This document shows, one piece after another, positions 6,013-14,532 of a DNA stretch of 25,412 nt. The translations under genes were made by a program, and so were the position numbers. Each line of letters starts with the position of its first letter. Position 1 is the first letter of the stretch. The notes beneath the pieces are model-generated. The model did no database searches. It was given only the letters and a program-made list of their open reading frames with translations, and was not told where the DNA came from. Source of the DNA: JANQIV01 sp050117315 (GTDB taxonomy: Bacteria > Bacteroidota > Ignavibacteria > Ignavibacteriales > Melioribacteraceae); contig JASFMY010000106.1 of the NCBI GenBank assembly GCA_050117315.1, positions 1-25,412 on the forward strand, given 5' to 3'.

Positions 6013-9000
6013 ATGATTTTAACAAAAACTAAAATAGAATCAATTGATTTAGATTTAGCCATAGATCAAAAATTTAAGAAACGACAACTCAACGAGCTTT
6101 TAGTTATTGTCCCGACCAAAAGAAAAGCCAGGAATCTAAAAAAGGAATTTATTGCAAGGTCAGAATCAAAGTCGCTTTCAATGATAAACATAGAAACTCT
6201 GGGAACCCTATCTGAAAAACTGCTTGCGGCAGAAAGGTTATTCATTCCTTTAAGTGAAGCTGCAGATTCGGTTTTTATAAAACAAAGCATATCTGAAGTA
6301 AAGTTGCAGTATTTTAAATATAAGAATGATGAAATACCGAGAGGTTCATTAGACAAAATTAAAAACGTAATTTCCGAATATAAAAAACATAATATAAGCC
6401 CTGAAAAGTTAATGGGTGAAGCAGAAAACTTAGAGCTGAATGAAAAATCAAAAGCGCTGGATATAGCTGATATTTATAAGAATTTTAATGAAAAGTGTAA
6501 AAAACTTAATGCCTTTGAAATCGGTGATATTTATAGTGAATTAAATAAGTTGAGCAGTCAAAGATTTATGGAGATATTCAGGGAAATTTTCAAAGATACA
6601 GACCTTATAATTATAAACGGCTTTGATGAATTTACCGCGCATGAAATAGAAATAATTGATAAGTTATCGCAAATAAATTCAATAGATACATTTGTTTATT
6701 TCGACTATTACAGTTTTAACCCGCTGATGTTTTCACATCTTGACAAATGTTACAATGCTTTGATTAAGAAAGGCTTCAAAGAAATTAATGATACAACCAA
6801 AGAGGTTTTACCCGGATTCGTTTCTTCAATTAGGGAAAATTTATTCAAGCCGAAAAAAAATGAAGTTAGCAGGAAATTTTCAGATAAAATCCATTTGTTA
6901 AAAACATTGGACCGGAATAATGAAGTAACATGCATTGCCAAAATTATAAAAGAAAAAATAATAAAAGACAATGTTGAGCCGGGTAATATCTGCTTAGTTT
7001 TTAACGACATTACCAAATATTCGAGCATTGTAAAAAATGTTTTTAGAAACTGCGAAATACCGTTCAACTTGACCGATAGAATTTCGCTCGACAGGTCATT
7101 GCCTGTAACCGCGATAATTTCTTTGCTGGAAGTAATTGATAAAAATTATTTCCATACAAATTTGTTCAAAGCGTTGAACAACGGGTTTATAAAATTTTCT
7201 GGAATTGATATTTACAATCTCTACAAAACCGCCTCGGAATTAAAAATTACAATAGGAAGAAATAATTGGACAAACTCCATCAACGATGCGGTAAAAAATA
7301 TTGAAACGAATGAAGCATTTAATGAATTTGAAGAGATAACTAAATTAAAAAATTACAATAAGGCGAAAAAAGATTTTGCTAAACTTGTTGGAATATTAAA
7401 CCCGTTTTCTCAAAAAATGAAACCGACTGATTTTTTGACAGAACTAAAAAAACTTTTGCAGAATACAAACTTTTCGGAAGAACTTTTACAATCAAACGGG
7501 TCTTCGCAGGAAAGTAATATCAAGGCCGTTACAACATTTTTCCAGACTATTGAAGAGATTTTTTATCTACTTGAAAAAGATAAACCATCGGAGAGTCTTT
7601 ACAATCTTAATTACTATTTAAACCAGCTAAAAACAGCCAGCAAATCAGCAAGGTTTAACGTAAAGGAAAAACACGGCTATGGCGTTTTGGTAACGTCTGT
7701 TAACGAAATAAGAGGATTGAAGTTTGATCATTTGTTTTTAGTGGGTCTTGTTGACGCCGAATTCCCGGCAAAATATTCACCGGAAATATTTTTTTCAGGA
7801 TCGTTTGCAAAAAGTGAAAATGCCCATATGGTAAAAGAAAGATACCATTTTTATCAAACGCTCTGTAGCTGGTACAAAAGCCTGTATTTAACTCTGCCGA
7901 AAACCGACGGGAAAAAAGATTTAACGGAGTCCTCGTTTATCAAGGACTTTCAGAAATTATACGACCTATCGGAAATAAACTCCCCTGAAGTTGAATACAA
8001 AATTTCTTCGAGGGAAGAGTTCCAGCAGTTAATCGGTAAAAGCCTTAAAGGGGGGAAAGAAAAATCATATATCGATTATATCGATGAAACCAGCGCAGAT
8101 ATTGAAAAAATTTTTCATGCAATCGCTGTTGAAGAAATAAGGACTGGGAACAATCCCTCCGTATTTAGCGGATTTCTCAACCGCGAATTTTCAGATGGAA
8201 AATTTAATTTTAATGAAGAATTTCGGGAAAAGCTGGACGAGTTAACCAAGAAAGTTTATTCGGTTTCGCAGTTGGAAACCTATGCGAAATGCCCTTTTAA
8301 ATATTTCACCGAAAGAACTCTCAAGATAGAAGAAGTTGAAGAACCTGATGAAGAGATTGATTCTCTTTTAATGGGAAACATAATACACAGAATTCTATTC
8401 CAGTTTTATAGCAATATAAAAGGGGAAGATATTGTCGTCAAGGACTGCAGTGATGATGTTTTCCAAAAAGTAAAAAAGAAATTATTTGATACTGCTGAAA
8501 AAGTTTTTGCAAGTTACAATTTTGACGCGCAAATAAACTTTATTCAAAGAGAAAGAATATTCGGTTTTACCGGGAAAGAAGAAGATTCAATTCTATATCA
8601 ATTTTTGGAATATGAAAGAAACAAAAAGGATGATTTTATTCCTTCCTTTTTTGAAGTGAGTTTCGGAATGAAAAACAGTTTTGAATCTGATGAAAATTTG
8701 AGCTCCGAAGAACCGGGAAGCATCGGCAATGTTTTGATAAGGGGAAAAGTTGACAGAGTAGATATTTATGAAGATAGAGTGGGCATTGTTGATTATAAAT
8801 TAGGGGGCTCCAAGCCGACACTCAATGATATCAAAGACGGACTTTCTCTTCAATTGCCGGTGTATTTAAAAATTATAAAAGATATTCTAATTGAAAAATA
8901 TGATAAACAGTATTTACCGGTTTACATGTCGATCTACTCATTGGTTTATAATAACAAAAAATTCGGCAAACAATTAATCAGCTTAACACGCAAGAAAAAT

Positions 9001-9192
9001 GCAGACATTGAATATCTGGTAAACGAAATTATTGAATTAACATGGACTCATATTAAAAAATATGTTGACAGTATCTCAAAAGGAATTTTTAATTTATCAC
9101 AGCTTGAAGACAGAGAGAATAAAATTTGCCGGTTCTGTAATTTTAAATCGGTTTGCAGGGTCGCGGATACTTTTGCGGGTCAAATATCTTGA
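6013..9192 (+). CDS. addB: AddB-like double-strand-break repair nuclease (UvrD-like/PD-(D/E)XK, Fe-S)
   Basis: 1059 residues. The N-terminal two thirds is a degenerate superfamily I helicase fold. It has LLVIVPTKRKARNLKKEF near 29-46 where active helicases carry Walker A, but no GxGK[ST] is present. Around 555-600 there is a UvrD C-terminal-like block (VLVTSVNEIRGLKFDHLFLVGL). The C-terminal third is a PD-(D/E)XK nuclease: H792, D914 (GKVDRVD), D927 and K929 (IVDYKLG), then a Gln in LQLPVYL. Four cysteines, C760 (YAKCPFKYF), C1039, C1042 and C1048 (ICRFCNFKSVC), match the 4Fe-4S staple of AddB. By family knowledge it would resect double-strand breaks with an AddA helicase-nuclease, which is not in the window. 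'PD-(D/E)XK nuclease family protein' is the safe name; AddB is the best specific guess. Confidence 0.82.
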   Translation: MILTKTKIESIDLDLAIDQKFKKRQLNELLVIVPTKRKARNLKKEFIARSESKSLSMINIETLGTLSEKLLAAERLFIPLSEAADSVFIKQSISEVKLQYFKYKNDEIPRGSLDKIKNVISEYKKHNISPEKLMGEAENLELNEKSKALDIADIYKNFNEKCKKLNAFEIGDIYSELNKLSSQRFMEIFREIFKDTDLIIINGFDEFTAHEIEIIDKLSQINSIDTFVYFDYYSFNPLMFSHLDKCYNALIKKGFKEINDTTKEVLPGFVSSIRENLFKPKKNEVSRKFSDKIHLLKTLDRNNEVTCIAKIIKEKIIKDNVEPGNICLVFNDITKYSSIVKNVFRNCEIPFNLTDRISLDRSLPVTAIISLLEVIDKNYFHTNLFKALNNGFIKFSGIDIYNLYKTASELKITIGRNNWTNSINDAVKNIETNEAFNEFEEITKLKNYNKAKKDFAKLVGILNPFSQKMKPTDFLTELKKLLQNTNFSEELLQSNGSSQESNIKAVTTFFQTIEEIFYLLEKDKPSESLYNLNYYLNQLKTASKSARFNVKEKHGYGVLVTSVNEIRGLKFDHLFLVGLVDAEFPAKYSPEIFFSGSFAKSENAHMVKERYHFYQTLCSWYKSLYLTLPKTDGKKDLTESSFIKDFQKLYDLSEINSPEVEYKISSREEFQQLIGKSLKGGKEKSYIDYIDETSADIEKIFHAIAVEEIRTGNNPSVFSGFLNREFSDGKFNFNEEFREKLDELTKKVYSVSQLETYAKCPFKYFTERTLKIEEVEEPDEEIDSLLMGNIIHRILFQFYSNIKGEDIVVKDCSDDVFQKVKKKLFDTAEKVFASYNFDAQINFIQRERIFGFTGKEEDSILYQFLEYERNKKDDFIPSFFEVSFGMKNSFESDENLSSEEPGSIGNVLIRGKVDRVDIYEDRVGIVDYKLGGSKPTLNDIKDGLSLQLPVYLKIIKDILIEKYDKQYLPVYMSIYSLVYNNKKFGKQLISLTRKKNADIEYLVNEIIELTWTHIKKYVDSISKGIFNLSQLEDRENKICRFCNFKSVCRVADTFAGQIS

Positions 9193-9219
9193 ATTGAAAA
9201 TATTATTTTTTTATTTTTG
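9188..9219 (+). promoter_or_regulatory. Candidate promoter upstream of greA (weak)
   Basis: CTTG (9188-9191), 20 bases, TATTTTTG (9212-9219) fits the Bacteroidota pattern TTTG-N19-21-TAnnTTTG with one mismatch. The region is T-rich, so a chance match is likely. Transcription would start about where the following hairpin begins. Confidence 0.3.
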
Positions 9220-9223
9220 TTAA

Positions 9224-9255
9224 GCCACTGCTCAAAGGCGGTGGCGATTTTTTTT
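9224..9255 (+). terminator. Strong intrinsic terminator between addB-like gene and greA
   Basis: GCCACTGC (9224-9231) pairs with GCGGTGGC (9238-9245), an 8-bp GC-rich stem with one U.G pair and a 6-base loop, followed by GA and eight T (9248-9255). It lies 32 bases past the addB-like stop and only 26 bases before the greA start codon, so it can also act as a leader attenuator for greA. Confidence 0.85.
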
Positions 9256-9281
9256 AAACAAAAATTCAGGAGTTTAATTAA

Positions 9282-9752
9282 GTGGCGAATTTCGTTTATT
9301 TAAGTAAAGAGAGACTAATCGAAATAGAAAACGAATTGAAAGAGTTAAAGACGAGCGGCCGTAAAAATATGGCTGAAAGAATTGCAGAAGCCAGAGCACA
9401 CGGCGACTTATCCGAAAACGCAGAATATGATGCCGCAAAAGAAGAACAGGGATTACTCGAATTAAAAATCAGCAAAATTGAAGATTTACTCTCGAGGGCT
9501 AGAATTGTTGATACGTCAAATATGCCTGAAGACGAGGTTCACATTCTATCAAATGTTTCCGTGAAAAATCTAAACAATAATAAAGTCTTCAATTACAAAT
9601 TAGTTTCCCCTGAAGAAGCAGATTTAACGAAAGGGAAAATTGCTATAACATCCCCGGTTGGCAGTGCATTAATGGGAAAAAAACTTGGCGAGATTGTTCA
9701 AGCAAAAGTTCCTGCCGGAATTATTAGGTTTGAAGTTCTAGGAGTCAGTTGA
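9282..9752 (+). CDS. greA: Transcription elongation factor GreA
   Basis: 156 residues against about 158 for the family. The N-terminal coiled coil (about 8-75) carries at its tip HGDLSENAEYDAA (40-52). D42 and E45 are the acidic pair that coordinates the catalytic Mg2+ when the coil enters the RNA polymerase secondary channel and triggers cleavage of backtracked RNA. The C-terminal FKBP-like domain ends in SPVGSALMGKKLGEIVQAKVPAGIIRFEVLGV. The start is GTG: AGGAG (9268-9272) lies 9 bases upstream and no in-frame ATG precedes the coil. The preceding strong terminator leaves no room for a separate promoter between it and the gene. tilS follows after 37 bases on the same strand. Confidence 0.96.
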   Translation: MANFVYLSKERLIEIENELKELKTSGRKNMAERIAEARAHGDLSENAEYDAAKEEQGLLELKISKIEDLLSRARIVDTSNMPEDEVHILSNVSVKNLNNNKVFNYKLVSPEEADLTKGKIAITSPVGSALMGKKLGEIVQAKVPAGIIRFEVLGVS

Positions 9753-9789
9753 TCTTGCCGGAAACCGTTTCAATGAGTTTTGCTTAAAA

Positions 9790-11163
9790 ATGAAAACAAA
9801 TTTAAAAACCATTGAACAAAAAGTACTTAAGTCTATAGACAGTCATTTCTTAATTGAATCAAATGATAAAATTTTATTAGGATTAAGCGGCGGAGCAGAT
9901 TCGGTCTTCGCCTTTTACTTTTTGTTAAAATTTAAATCCAGGCTGAAAATAGAATTTGCATGCGCACATTTGAATCACGGTCTTAGAGGTATAGATGCCG
10001 ATGCGGATGAAAAGTTCTGCTCGGAATTATGTCTTGAAAACAATATTAATTTTTTCTCTCAAAAAGTGAATACCGCAGCATTTGCAAAAGAAAATAATTT
10101 ATCCGTGGAAGAAGCCGGAAGAGAGCTTCGTTATAATTTTTTCAACAATGTTTTCGAAGAAAACGGTTATTCAAAAATTGTAACAGCCCATCATCTCAGT
10201 GATAATGTTGAAACAATTTTGTATAACTTTTTTAAAGGAGCCGGACTTAAAGGGTTAACCGGTATTCCTGAAAAAAGAGATAAAATAATAAGACCCTTCT
10301 TATCTGTTACAAGAGAAGAAATTGAAATTTATTTAACAGCTAATAGAACAAAATACTGCATAGATAAGTCAAATTACGAAAATGATTATAAAAGGAATTT
10401 TATACGAAACAAAATTTTGCCTCTTATAAAAAAGGAAATTAACCCGGCTATTGAAAACACGTTATCGAGCAATAGTGAAATAATTAAAAGTTCGCTTCGT
10501 CTCACCGAAAAACACATCCGGGAAAATTCAAGCAAATATTTCTCATACCAGGATAACAAGCTTGAGATTTTAATAAGGACCATTGAAGAAAAAGGATTTG
10601 ATTTTTTGGTTGAGCTGGCAAAAAATAAATTAAAAGATATTTATGATTATGATATAACTTCGGATGATTTTTTTAAGATTAAGTCGCTGGCAGAAAACCA
10701 GGCTGGAAAAAAGGCAGTGTTAAAGAATGGATTGATAATTACAAGAAATCATAAATCTATAATTTTTGAAAAGGAAAAAGATACGGAAATAGGGAAAGAA
10801 TTCGAACTGGCGGTAGGAAGTAAAATTGAAATAAATGATGTTACAATAGGAATTGAAGTGAGCAATGAAAAATATGAAAAGACGGATAATAAAAATGTAG
10901 AATTAATTTCTGCTGATAATTTAGATAATATATTTATATTACGAAGATGGAAACACGGAGATTATTTTTATCCGCTTGGGATGAAGGGGAAAAAAAAAGT
11001 GAGCGACTTTTTAACCGATTTAAAATTTCCTTCCAACGTAAAGAAAACTCAGCTTGTTTTAACAAACAATGACCGGATAATTTGGGTGGTAGGTTTAAGA
11101 ATTGATGAAAGGTTCAAAATAAATCAGTCTACGAAAAAAATATTAAAGTTATGGAAACAATAA
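9790..11163 (+). CDS. tilS: tRNA(Ile)-lysidine synthetase TilS
   Basis: 457 residues, a normal length. The PP-loop ATP pyrophosphatase motif SGGADS is at 33-38. It is followed by CAHLNHGLRGIDADADEKFC and by SVEEAGRELRYNFF and TAHHLSDNVETILYNFFKGAGLKGL, the conserved blocks of the TilS catalytic domain. The C-terminal domain is recognisable from FILRRWKHGDYFYPLGMKGKKKVSDFL. The enzyme uses ATP and lysine to convert C34 of tRNA-Ile(CAU) to lysidine, which is essential for reading AUA, a codon likely to be common in this AT-rich genome. The last 13 bases overlap hpt. tilS-hpt-ftsH is a gene order known from many bacteria, including Bacillus. The ATG at 9790 has no strong Shine-Dalgarno but gives the family N-terminus. 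Confidence 0.95.
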   Translation: MKTNLKTIEQKVLKSIDSHFLIESNDKILLGLSGGADSVFAFYFLLKFKSRLKIEFACAHLNHGLRGIDADADEKFCSELCLENNINFFSQKVNTAAFAKENNLSVEEAGRELRYNFFNNVFEENGYSKIVTAHHLSDNVETILYNFFKGAGLKGLTGIPEKRDKIIRPFLSVTREEIEIYLTANRTKYCIDKSNYENDYKRNFIRNKILPLIKKEINPAIENTLSSNSEIIKSSLRLTEKHIRENSSKYFSYQDNKLEILIRTIEEKGFDFLVELAKNKLKDIYDYDITSDDFFKIKSLAENQAGKKAVLKNGLIITRNHKSIIFEKEKDTEIGKEFELAVGSKIEINDVTIGIEVSNEKYEKTDNKNVELISADNLDNIFILRRWKHGDYFYPLGMKGKKKVSDFLTDLKFPSNVKKTQLVLTNNDRIIWVVGLRIDERFKINQSTKKILKLWKQ

Positions 11164-11708
11164 ACAACAAAAATGAAATTTTAATAGGGAACGAAGTTTT
11201 CAAAATCTTATTGACTGAAGATGAGATTCAAAAAAGGGTTAAAGAAATTGCTGATGATTTGACGGAAAAATATAAAACAAAACTTCCGATATTAATTGGA
11301 ATTTTGAACGGCTCTTTCATGTTTTTATCAGACTTAGTAAAAAAGATGGATATTAAGTGCGAGATCGATTTCTTTAAATTATCAAGCTACGGCGACTCGA
11401 AAATATCTTCAGGTCAGGTGAAAATGTTGAAAGAATTAAATGCGGATGTAAAAGACAGGCATTTGATTTTAGTTGAAGATATTGTTGACAGCGGTTTATC
11501 AATGAAATACATCTGTGAATTGTTAGGCAGATATGAGCCGGCTAGCATAAGCATAGTATCGTTACTTTATAAGCCTAATTGCATCAAATATGATGTTAAA
11601 ATTGATTATATTGGTTTCGAAATTGAAGATAAGTTTGTGATTGGTTACGGGCTTGATTATGCGCAGAAATATAGGAATTTGAAATCAATATATGTTTTAA
11701 GTGAATAA
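11151..11708 (+). CDS. hpt: Hypoxanthine phosphoribosyltransferase
   Basis: 185 residues. The PRPP-binding loop is LVEDIVDSGLSM (107-118), with E109/D110 and D113 as expected for type I phosphoribosyltransferases. The flexible loop with SSYGDSKISSG (78-88) and the purine-side motif VIGYGLDYAQKYRNL near the C-terminus identify the Hpt branch rather than Apt or pyrimidine enzymes. It salvages hypoxanthine (and usually guanine) to IMP/GMP in the cytoplasm. Its start codon lies within the end of tilS (13-base overlap), so translation is probably coupled. ftsH follows after 18 bases. Confidence 0.95.
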   Translation: METINNKNEILIGNEVFKILLTEDEIQKRVKEIADDLTEKYKTKLPILIGILNGSFMFLSDLVKKMDIKCEIDFFKLSSYGDSKISSGQVKMLKELNADVKDRHLILVEDIVDSGLSMKYICELLGRYEPASISIVSLLYKPNCIKYDVKIDYIGFEIEDKFVIGYGLDYAQKYRNLKSIYVLSE

Positions 11709-11726
11709 TTTAGGAATTCTTTAAAA

Positions 11727-13805
11727 ATGTTAAATAAATACAGAAAGTTTAATATGGCAGATGCACCAAGAAATGATTCAAACAAGAATAAGAAAGGATT
11801 AGGAGGACCTCAAAAACCTGACGGGGATTTTGATTGGTCAAAAGTAATTAAAACTGTTTTCAGCTGGGGAGCAGTAATAATTGCAGCTGTAATTATCATG
11901 CAGTTTATGAAAACAGGCACTTCAAATGCAGTTGAAGTTTCTTATGATATTTACGAACAATTTCTCAATGCCGGTAAAATCCAGGAAGCTGTAATTACTA
12001 AAGTTGATATCAACGATTACACTTTTGAAGGTACCTTAAAAGAAGAAGAACGAATAATAATAAACAACAGTTCCGTAAGGGTAAAGAAATTTTCGGTCTA
12101 CATAATAGAACCTGATATTGCTGATCAAAAAAAAATATGGCAGGAAAAAGGAATTAAGTTTGATTTTCAAAAAGAGTCAAACCAGTGGCTCACAGTTCTG
12201 TTGAGTTTCTTGCCGTGGGTTCTCATTATCGGAATTTGGGTATTGTTTATGCGCAGAATGCAGGGCGGGACAGGCGGTACGCGCGGCATATTTAACTTTG
12301 GTAAAAGCAAAGCGAAGTTAATTTCTGAATCTCAAACAAAAGTAACCTTTAAAGATGTTGCCGGAGCAGATGAAGCAAAACAGGAACTTGAAGAAATTAT
12401 TGAATTCTTAAAAGAGCCCTCCAAGTTTCAAAAGCTCGGTGGAAAAATTCCAAGAGGAGTTTTATTATTAGGTCCTCCGGGAACCGGTAAAACTTTATTA
12501 GCCCGTGCAGTTGCGGGTGAAGCGGGAGTACCTTTCTTTTCAATAAGCGGTGCCGATTTTGTTGAGATGTTTGTAGGTGTTGGTGCAAGCAGGGTAAGAG
12601 ACCTGTTTGACCAGGGCAAGAAAAACGCTCCTTGCATTATTTTCATTGATGAAATAGATGCCGTAGGCAGACACAGGGGTGCCGGCTTAGGCGGCGGTCA
12701 CGATGAAAGAGAACAAACGTTAAATGCACTTCTTGTTGAGATGGACGGATTTGAACAGAACAGCGGTGTAATTATTATTGCCGCAACAAACAGGCCCGAT
12801 GTGCTTGATCCGGCATTATTAAGACCCGGCAGGTTTGACAGGCAGGTGGTTGTTGACAGACCCGATGTTAAAGGCAGGGAAGGAATTTTAAAAGTACATA
12901 CAAGAAAAATTCCTTTGGAAAAAGATGTAAACTTAAAAACACTTGCAAAAGGAACGCCCGGTTTGGCAGGCGCTGAGCTAGCTAATATGGTCAATGAAGC
13001 TGCGCTGCTGGCAGCAAGAAAAAATAAAAAGAAAGTTTCAATGCTAGATTTTGAAGAAGCCAAAGACAAAGTAATGATGGGCATGGAAAGAAAAAGTATG
13101 ATAATTACCGAGGAAGAGAAAAAGCTTACTGCATATCATGAAATAGGACATGTACTGGTTGCCAGGATGATTCCCGATTCCGACCCGGTTCATAAAGTTA
13201 CTATTATTCCACGCGGCAGGGCTCTGGGGGTTACCACTTACTTGCCCGTAGACGAAAAGCATACTTATTCAAAGGAGTATCTTGAAGCAACTATAACCTA
13301 TGCGCTGGGCGGCAGAGCGGCGGAAAAAATAATATTCAGCCGCTATACAACAGGAGCAGGCAATGATATTGAAAAAGCAACCAACCTTGCGCGTAAAATG
13401 GTTTGCGAATGGGGAATGAGTGAAAAACTCGGCCCGCTTGCATACGGGCAGAATGAAGAGGAAATATTCCTGGGCAGGGAAATCACAAAACATAAGGATT
13501 ATAGCGAAAAAACCGCTCAGGATATTGACTCTGAAATTAGAGGCATTGTAAACGGCTGTATGGAAAGAGCTGAAAAAATACTTAACGACAATATTGAAAT
13601 ATTGCACAAACTATCGTTGGAATTGTTGGAAAGAGAAATTCTTGATTCGGAAGAAATAGATAAAATTATAAAAGGCGAAGAACTGCCTCCGTTAAAAAAA
13701 CGTGACGAAGAAACAGAAATGCCTGAGCACGTTCAAAAATTAATGGACGAAAAGAAGAATAGAGACGCTGAACCTAATACGGGATCTAATGATAACAGCC
13801 AATGA
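11727..13805 (+). CDS. ftsH: ATP-dependent membrane metalloprotease FtsH
   Basis: 692 residues. The order is: a polar N-terminal tail, TM1 (about 43-61), a periplasmic domain, TM2 (about 154-175), an AAA+ domain and the M41 protease domain. Walker A is GPPGTGKT (249-256). Walker B is IIFIDEIDAVG with D308/E309. The second region of homology is ATNRPDVLDPALLRPGRFDR. The zinc site is HEIGH (H471, E472, H475), and GAGNDIEKAT supplies the third ligand. HEIGH fits HExxH, although most FtsH proteins have HEAGH. FtsH degrades damaged membrane proteins and short-lived regulators. The ATG at 11727 has AGGA 11 bases upstream. A second ATG nine codons downstream (11754) would give a start MADAP and cannot be excluded. 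The last 17 bases overlap the next gene. Confidence 0.96.
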   Translation: MLNKYRKFNMADAPRNDSNKNKKGLGGPQKPDGDFDWSKVIKTVFSWGAVIIAAVIIMQFMKTGTSNAVEVSYDIYEQFLNAGKIQEAVITKVDINDYTFEGTLKEEERIIINNSSVRVKKFSVYIIEPDIADQKKIWQEKGIKFDFQKESNQWLTVLLSFLPWVLIIGIWVLFMRRMQGGTGGTRGIFNFGKSKAKLISESQTKVTFKDVAGADEAKQELEEIIEFLKEPSKFQKLGGKIPRGVLLLGPPGTGKTLLARAVAGEAGVPFFSISGADFVEMFVGVGASRVRDLFDQGKKNAPCIIFIDEIDAVGRHRGAGLGGGHDEREQTLNALLVEMDGFEQNSGVIIIAATNRPDVLDPALLRPGRFDRQVVVDRPDVKGREGILKVHTRKIPLEKDVNLKTLAKGTPGLAGAELANMVNEAALLAARKNKKKVSMLDFEEAKDKVMMGMERKSMIITEEEKKLTAYHEIGHVLVARMIPDSDPVHKVTIIPRGRALGVTTYLPVDEKHTYSKEYLEATITYALGGRAAEKIIFSRYTTGAGNDIEKATNLARKMVCEWGMSEKLGPLAYGQNEEEIFLGREITKHKDYSEKTAQDIDSEIRGIVNGCMERAEKILNDNIEILHKLSLELLEREILDSEEIDKIIKGEELPPLKKRDEETEMPEHVQKLMDEKKNRDAEPNTGSNDNSQ

Positions 13806-14460
13806 TGCAGCTACAATAGATTACAAGAACGAGTTATTTAGAAAAGGTATACATCTTTGTTCATTGTCAATACCTGTAATTTACTATTTTATTACAAGGG
13901 AATTAGCGTTAAAAATTCTAATTCCCTTAGCAGTTCTATCCACCTCAATTGATCTTGGCAGGTACTACTATAAGCCTCTTGGAGACCTATTCTACTCTCT
14001 TTTCGGGTTCCTCCTTAGAAATCATGAAAAAGATTCTGTTAAAAAAAACCTTAGCGGCGCTACCTATGTATTTTTGAGCGCAGTTTTGGTGATTTTACTT
14101 TTCCCCAAAATATTTGTCATTACAGGTTTTGCAACTCTAATCATCGGTGATTTAGCCGCAGCTTTGATAGGCAGAAAATTCGGTAAGACAAAATTTCTTG
14201 CAAAAAGCCTGGAGGGAACGGCGGCTTTTTTTGTTGTCGGCTGTATTATAGTTTTACTAGCGCCGAAACTGGAAAATAATATTTTGGAATACATAATCGG
14301 TTTTGTAGCCATAAGCCTGGGTGCAATTGTTGAAAATATTTCTTCAAGCTGGGCAGACGATAATTTAACTGTTCCTGTTTCCATTTGTCTTACAATGTGG
14401 ATACTGTATTCTATCCTTTTGCCCGGTATGAATTTAATTTTATTAAATACACCGTTATAA
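13789..14460 (+). CDS. SEC59/DGK1/VTE5-family membrane kinase (CTP-dependent lipid kinase-like)
   Basis: 223 residues with about six to seven hydrophobic segments, so an integral inner-membrane protein. Motifs fit the family that includes dolichol kinase (SEC59), yeast diacylglycerol kinase DGK1 and phytol kinase VTE5, related to CTP-phosphatidate cytidylyltransferases. They are FRKGIHL near the N-terminus, LSGATY (88-93), GDLAAALIGRKFGK (120-133), KSLEGT (139-144) and VENISSSWADDNLTVPV (181-197). The known members transfer a phosphate from CTP to a lipid alcohol; which lipid is used here is unknown (diacylglycerol, phytol/farnesol or undecaprenol are possible). The start ATG lies within the ftsH tail, giving a 17-base overlap, so the gene belongs to the greA-tilS-hpt-ftsH transcript. 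Confidence 0.8.
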   Translation: MITANDAATIDYKNELFRKGIHLCSLSIPVIYYFITRELALKILIPLAVLSTSIDLGRYYYKPLGDLFYSLFGFLLRNHEKDSVKKNLSGATYVFLSAVLVILLFPKIFVITGFATLIIGDLAAALIGRKFGKTKFLAKSLEGTAAFFVVGCIIVLLAPKLENNILEYIIGFVAISLGAIVENISSSWADDNLTVPVSICLTMWILYSILLPGMNLILLNTPL

Positions 14461-14484
14461 TTAACTTATGAAACAATATTTTTT

Positions 14485-14492
14485 TACTTTTG
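14485..14492 (+). promoter_or_regulatory. Candidate -7 element upstream of the DUF4837 gene
   Basis: TACTTTTG matches the Bacteroidota -7 consensus TAnnTTTG and stands 40 bases upstream of the start codon in the only gap (72 bases) of this gene cluster. The matching -33 TTTG is not clear, so the gene may instead be read from the ftsH transcript. Confidence 0.35.
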
Positions 14493-14532
14493 TTTAATTT
14501 TCATTCAAAGCAAAAAATTAGCCGGATAATAA

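Noticed and set aside
12698..13084. 128-codon minus-strand frame inside ftsH
   Set aside because: Antisense shadow of a highly conserved gene; Ser/Leu-rich translation without motifs.
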